A stretch of 19,415 nucleotides of DNA, from the NCBI GenBank assembly GCA_002389385.1, contig DGOK01000039.1:1-19415 (forward strand). Direction: 5' to 3'. Below are positions 15,741 through 19,415 of this stretch, one piece after another; positions within the stretch are counted from its first letter, which is position 1, and each line of letters begins with the position of its first letter. Source of the DNA: Rhodospirillaceae bacterium UBA4468 (GTDB lineage: Bacteria; Pseudomonadota; Alphaproteobacteria; Rhodospirillales; Casp-alpha2). Below the pieces are notes generated by a model. It was not told the DNA's origin, searched no databases, and saw only the letters and a list, made by a program, of their open reading frames with translations. A program made the position numbers and the translations under genes.

Positions 15741-16664
15741 TTATTTGATATTTGGTAGTCCTTTAAGGGCATTATGCAATGTGTAATCGTGTGTTTCTGA
15801 ATCCATTCGACGCCGACAGAAAATTAAGTTCATAATCGCCTTAAATGAGCATCGTAGCTTGGAAGCTTTGCTGGTAACCTGTCTACCCATATGCCAGCTG
15901 TAGCCTGATTGAGCAAGCTGCATACCAATCTCACGATAGACCTCAGCCGCAACAGCGATAGAAATACGAGCTCTCCAAGGTAAATATCTATAGCCGATGG
16001 TCCCACTTTGGTAATATTTATCTGCGAGCGTTAGCAGCTGTTTCACGGCTTTTTTGACAAGTAAATTTTCAGAAGAATTTACTTTTTTTGCGGCAATGCA
16101 AATTGCTTCAGGGGAGAGGTCTGACACCCACTCTCCTGGGATATAACGTCGACCCATACGGGCATCCTCTAAAACGTCACGGGCAATATTTGTTAATTGC
16201 ATGCCAATGCCAAGGTCGATAGCATGCGATTTGGCTAGAGGATTATGACAATTCAAAGTTTCACACATCAATAGACCAACAGTCCCTGCAACGCAGTAAG
16301 CATATCTAAGTAAATCCCGCTTAGAATTTAGGCGAATTATCCCTCCCGCATCTTGAACCAATCCATCTAATAAGGCAGAAAGAACTGGCCTCAAAGATGA
16401 CACATCATGGGGGAAAAATTCAAACCCAGAGGAAGCGAAATCATAATCTTCATTGCTTGATTGAAGCTCAGATTGCAGCTGAGTAAGGCGAGCTTCTCCA
16501 CCCGGTATGTCGCCATCTGCTAGGTCATCAAGAATCCGGCAAAATGCATATAATCTAGCTGCTTTTTTTCTATCGTAAGGGGATAGAAAAATGCTCGCCC
16601 AGTAAAAGCTGCGACCATTTATTGATAGAGACTGAAACGGTGTTATTTTTTCGTTTGGGTGCAT
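15741..16664 (-). CDS. crtB: Phytoene synthase
   Basis: A 307-residue squalene/phytoene synthase joining two geranylgeranyl diphosphates head to head into phytoene, the committed carotenoid step. Both aspartate-rich motifs are intact: DDLAD at about residues 46-50 (RILDDLADG) and NIARDVLEDA at about 159-168, followed by GRRYIPGEW. The frame also has a TTG one codon upstream; I take the ATG at 16664. No good ribosome-binding site is seen near it, and the 57-base gap after crtI has an AGAGG about 40 bases away, so translation may depend on the polycistronic context. The C-terminal 30 residues are basic. Confidence 0.95.
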   Translation of the reverse strand: MHPNEKITPFQSLSINGRSFYWASIFLSPYDRKKAARLYAFCRILDDLADGDIPGGEARLTQLQSELQSSNEDYDFASSGFEFFPHDVSSLRPVLSALLDGLVQDAGGIIRLNSKRDLLRYAYCVAGTVGLLMCETLNCHNPLAKSHAIDLGIGMQLTNIARDVLEDARMGRRYIPGEWVSDLSPEAICIAAKKVNSSENLLVKKAVKQLLTLADKYYQSGTIGYRYLPWRARISIAVAAEVYREIGMQLAQSGYSWHMGRQVTSKASKLRCSFKAIMNLIFCRRRMDSETHDYTLHNALKGLPNIK

Positions 16665-16721
16665 CAATTATTCAACGCTACATCAATAGACTAAATACCT
16701 CTAGGGTAGAGATTTGACAGT

Positions 16722-18260
16722 TTAGGGAAAAATTTCCTCTTCATCGATAAGGTTCTCAACAACTTTTGCAGAACATAACACACCAGGGATGCCTGCACCT
16801 GGATGCGCACCAGCAGTAGAAAAATACAAATTTGGAATATGTGGGTCACGATTGTGGTAGCGAAACCAAGCTGATTGGGAAAATATTGGCGAAATTGAAA
16901 ATCCAGCACCGTGCATAGATCTATAATCTTTTTTGAAGTCTTCTGGTGTCATCCAAAAGTCATCAGTAATACAAGATTTAAGATCGGGCATTATAGTAGC
17001 CTCTAGCTCATCTATTATACGTGATCGTAACCATGAGCCTTTTATCTTCCAATCAATATCGGCAAGAAGGTTAGGGACTGGGCATAAAACATAAAAGCTA
17101 TCACATCCATCAGGTGCAAAACTAGGGTCTGTGGCAGTCGGTCGATGAATATATAATGAGAAATCATCGCTAAGTAATTTCCGGTCAAATATGTCCCTTA
17201 ATAACTCTTTAAATCGTGGCCCCATCCAAATTGTGTGGTGGGCAAGATTAGGATAAGTTTTTCGTGTACCAAAAAACAACACAAAGAGGCCCATTGAGTA
17301 TTGATTTAAAGAGGTAGGTAAAATGCGTTTTCTGCGCGCAACTGATTTTGGCAACATTTCACTATAAACGGTTGGTGGATCAGCGTTACAAATAATACGA
17401 TTAGCGTTAAAGGATCTTCCATCTCTGCTTCGACAACCTGTTGCACGATCATTTTTTATAATTATCTCTGTAACGTCAGTATTTGTAACAACATTCACCC
17501 CAGTTCGCTCCAGAAGCCGGTATAATTCACTGACAATCTTACCCGTCCCACCCATGCAGAAATAGACACCCCAACGACGTTCCAAATAATGAATTAAGCA
17601 ATAAATTGAGGTTGTACTAAAAGGATTTCCACCCACTAGTAGTGGATGAATTGAGAATGCTTGTCGTAGTAAGGGATGCTTAATATGACTTCTAACCATT
17701 CCATCAACAGTTCTATAACACCTTAATCTTATTAGTGATGGCAGCTGTTGGAGCATGGTAAAAAAATTAGTGAACGGTTTTGTTGAAAGCTTTTCAAAAC
17801 CAATCTCAAAAATACTCTTTGAAGCAGCAAGAAGTCTATCATATCCAGCAACATCAGCAGGATTAAAACGTTTAATTTCCTTCTTTGTGTCCTCAATACT
17901 TGCCCTGTAATCGAATTTATGGCCTCCATGAAAATAGAACCTGTACCAAGGGTCTAATCCTTTAAATTCAAGATAGTCAGAGCGCTTTTCTCCAAATAAT
18001 TCATATAATTCATCGAATAGGAATGGAGCCGTAATGACTGTTGGACCAGCATCATGTATGAAACCACCTCTTGAAAAAACTTGCGCCCGGCCGCCGATTT
18101 CAGGTAATCGGTCAAGAAGAGTAACAGAAAACCCTTTGGCACGCATCCTTAACGCTGCCGCAATACCACCAAAGCCAGCACCAATCACTAGAATATCACT
18201 TGAATTATCTTCTTTTGGTAAGACAACGTTTTGATGGAGTTTATTAGGTTGTGACGGCAT
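16722..18260 (-). CDS. crtI: Phytoene desaturase (bacterial CrtI type)
   Basis: A 512-residue FAD-dependent desaturase that carries phytoene to all-trans-lycopene in four steps. The N-terminal Rossmann motif GAGFGG lies at residues 27-32 with LLDRLPEIGGRAQ after it, and the C-terminal carotenoid-oxidoreductase signature is present near residues 483-495 (AGAHPGAGIPGVL). HDAGPTVIT, HPLLVGGNPF and GGTGKIV in between are typical CrtI segments. Length matches the family. It starts five bases after the crtE stop with only a weak GAGA upstream. The single CrtI explains why no plant-type desaturase/isomerase set is needed. Confidence 0.96.
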   Translation of the reverse strand: MPSQPNKLHQNVVLPKEDNSSDILVIGAGFGGIAAALRMRAKGFSVTLLDRLPEIGGRAQVFSRGGFIHDAGPTVITAPFLFDELYELFGEKRSDYLEFKGLDPWYRFYFHGGHKFDYRASIEDTKKEIKRFNPADVAGYDRLLAASKSIFEIGFEKLSTKPFTNFFTMLQQLPSLIRLRCYRTVDGMVRSHIKHPLLRQAFSIHPLLVGGNPFSTTSIYCLIHYLERRWGVYFCMGGTGKIVSELYRLLERTGVNVVTNTDVTEIIIKNDRATGCRSRDGRSFNANRIICNADPPTVYSEMLPKSVARRKRILPTSLNQYSMGLFVLFFGTRKTYPNLAHHTIWMGPRFKELLRDIFDRKLLSDDFSLYIHRPTATDPSFAPDGCDSFYVLCPVPNLLADIDWKIKGSWLRSRIIDELEATIMPDLKSCITDDFWMTPEDFKKDYRSMHGAGFSISPIFSQSAWFRYHNRDPHIPNLYFSTAGAHPGAGIPGVLCSAKVVENLIDEEEIFP

Positions 18261-18265
18261 ATTTA

Positions 18266-19300
18266 CTAATCATCTCGATTAAGCATGAACGAGCTAATTG
18301 ATTTCTCACAAACCTGTTTCACCATTGTATGAAGGGGGGATATGATTTCGTATAACTCAGCTGGAAGTTCTTCTGATAATTGCTCACAATCACAAAAAAT
18401 TTCATGCATTTTTCTTGTGGTAGTGTTCAATGCTTCTGATGCTATTATTTTATCGCGCCAGTCTTCAAGTAAGGAATTGCAGCTAGTTCTGTACCAACTA
18501 TCAAATCTCATCTGTTCTGGTGTGCTGAGCATTTGACGGTAGATCACAGTGACTCCATTTGGGGAACGGCGTGCGAGATCTGAACCTTGTGTCTCAGCAC
18601 CATCTGTACCTTCAAAGTTTAAGATGTCATTTGCAATTTGATAAGCGCTACCAAGACGCCTGAAATAAGCAACAATAGGTGCAGATGAGTCATTTTGCTG
18701 AGCCATTGCCATGATGCCTTGAAGCGGGGCGGCTAGCAGTGGAGCAGTTTTGTTAGCAGATAAATCAACGTAATCATGCCAATTAATCATCTGTTTAATA
18801 CCAAGCCCACCAACTTCGCCAACAGTTGTTAATTTCATTTGATCAGCGAGTATTTTAACGAGTACTGGCGTAGCTGATATTTGAGCTGCCTCAGCGGCCA
18901 ATTCAAAAGCGAGTGCAATTAACCAATCACCAAGCATTAGCGCAGTATCTGGACCGTATTTATGCCAAACAGATGGCCTGCCTCTACGCAAGGCGTCTCC
19001 GTCGCAGATGTCGTCGTGTATCAAAGATGCATTGTGTAGTATTTCAACCGCAGCGGCCCATGGGAGTGCAGCAACCTGTTCTATATTCAGATAATTTGAT
19101 GCCCTTATTGCCATTTTGGCACGCAGTAACTTACCAGGCTTAAAAAAGTGATGAGCGGCCGCCTCTGATAGTGGGTGGTTACTTTCAGGCAAGCAATTTT
19201 TTACATAACAAACAAGAGAGGATACATCAGTGGATGAATAGACTGTAGCAGTTTTATTGGGAACCTGAGCACTGTTTACCAGAGAACATAACTTTGACAT
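18266..19300 (-). CDS. crtE: Geranylgeranyl diphosphate synthase / polyprenyl synthetase
   Basis: First gene of the operon, a prenyl transferase that supplies C20 diphosphate to CrtB. With the ATG at 19300 the protein has 344 residues; GKLLRA (about 56-61) and the first Asp-rich motif DDICD (about 96-100, then GDALRRGRPS) fit the family. The second motif is unusual: YQIANDILN (about 221-228) in place of the usual xxDDxxD, followed by QGSDLARRSPNG. An in-frame TTG at 19360 would add 20 residues; I prefer the ATG because AAGG sits just before it and a promoter-like pair would start transcription downstream of the TTG. The operon position supports GGPP as product; chain length is not proven by the sequence. 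Confidence 0.9.
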   Translation of the reverse strand: MSKLCSLVNSAQVPNKTATVYSSTDVSSLVCYVKNCLPESNHPLSEAAAHHFFKPGKLLRAKMAIRASNYLNIEQVAALPWAAAVEILHNASLIHDDICDGDALRRGRPSVWHKYGPDTALMLGDWLIALAFELAAEAAQISATPVLVKILADQMKLTTVGEVGGLGIKQMINWHDYVDLSANKTAPLLAAPLQGIMAMAQQNDSSAPIVAYFRRLGSAYQIANDILNFEGTDGAETQGSDLARRSPNGVTVIYRQMLSTPEQMRFDSWYRTSCNSLLEDWRDKIIASEALNTTTRKMHEIFCDCEQLSEELPAELYEIISPLHTMVKQVCEKSISSFMLNRDD

Positions 19301-19330
19301 AGCCTTAGAAACCCAATGCAGTTTACATAT

Positions 19331-19360
19331 TCGATATGAATAAAGTTGGAACTTTGGCAA
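19331..19360 (-). promoter_or_regulatory. Possible promoter for the crtE-blh operon
   Basis: Minus strand TTGCCA (19360-19355), an 18-base spacer, and TATCGA (19336-19331). It lies between the terminator/palindrome and the crtE ATG and would give a leader of about 25 bases. The -10 element is weak. An AT-rich dyad, CATAT-CGA-ATATG, overlaps the -10. Confidence 0.28.
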
Positions 19361-19380
19361 ATCTGGAAATATCTCCAGAT
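19361..19380. promoter_or_regulatory. Perfect 7-base-arm palindrome upstream of crtE (possible operator)
   Basis: ATCTGGA and TCCAGAT arms surround AATATC. It touches the promoter candidate on one side and lies six bases from the terminator stem on the other. The symmetry, size and place suit a dimeric regulator binding site; a hairpin in read-through RNA is the alternative. No regulator gene is in the window. Confidence 0.4.
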
Positions 19381-19383
19381 AGT

Positions 19384-19412
19384 AAAAGGGGCGGTCTTTT
19401 TAGACCACCCCT
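19384..19412 (-). terminator. Rho-independent terminator of the gene to the right of the window
   Basis: On the minus strand an 11-base stem (arms 19402-19412 and 19387-19397, ten Watson-Crick pairs and one G-T) with a 4-base loop is followed by TTTT. Read on the plus strand it is followed by A's, so it works leftward only. It ends a minus-strand gene beyond position 19415, just before crtE. Confidence 0.85.
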
Positions 19413-19415
19413 AAA

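Noticed and set aside
19301..19360. TTG start adding 20 residues to CrtE
   Set aside because: Possible, since GGAG lies upstream, but it would lie upstream of the predicted transcription start and the extra residues match nothing in the family.
1..19415. CRISPR arrays, tandem repeats or phage structural genes
   Set aside because: No regularly spaced repeats and no capsid, terminase or integrase sequence seen; the only mobile traces are the IS30 remnant and broken fragments.

Overview
The window looks like alphaproteobacterial chromosome, most likely from a marine, light-using lineage. This rests on two things: a housekeeping/envelope gene order familiar from Alphaproteobacteria (rlpA, D-Ala-D-Ala carboxypeptidase, tmk, holB, metG, tatD, MBL hydrolase), and a complete retinal-producing carotenoid operon. 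The exact genus cannot be fixed from sequence alone.

Region 1 (about 53-10,590) is a co-directional minus-strand block of ordinary core genes. In transcription order: an MlaA-type outer-membrane lipid-asymmetry protein, a YdcF/ElyC-type membrane protein, an MltB-type lytic transglycosylase with a peptidoglycan-binding tail, the RlpA septal lipoprotein, a penicillin-binding D-Ala-D-Ala carboxypeptidase, thymidylate kinase, DNA polymerase III delta', methionyl-tRNA synthetase, TatD nuclease and a PhnP-like metallo-beta-lactamase-fold hydrolase. Spacings are short and several genes overlap by 1-4 bases, which suggests two or three operons concerned with envelope turnover and with replication/translation.

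Region 2 (about 10,590-13,776) is a boundary zone. It starts with tRNA-Ser(TGA) on the plus strand. After that the DNA becomes visibly A+T-rich and gene-poor. It holds a frameshifted hypothetical gene, one small exported cysteine-containing protein that looks intact, a truncated HGGxST-family fragment, two oppositely oriented C-terminal fragments of the DNA polymerase V subunit UmuC that meet head to head, a decayed exported-protein gene and the N-terminal remnant of an IS30-family transposase. This is a scar of old insertions and deletions, consistent with an integration hot spot next to a tRNA gene.

Region 3 (13,777-19,300) is a minus-strand operon crtE-crtI-crtB-crtY-blh. It encodes the path from isoprenoid precursors to geranylgeranyl diphosphate, phytoene, lycopene, beta-carotene and finally retinal. 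No opsin gene lies in the window. At the right edge a strong rho-independent terminator, oriented to end a minus-strand gene beyond the window, is followed by a perfect palindrome just before crtE. The simplest reading is that a rhodopsin gene lies immediately to the right and is separated from the chromophore genes by this terminator. The composition switch at the tRNA and the transposase debris suggest the retinal cassette sits on laterally acquired DNA; that is inference.
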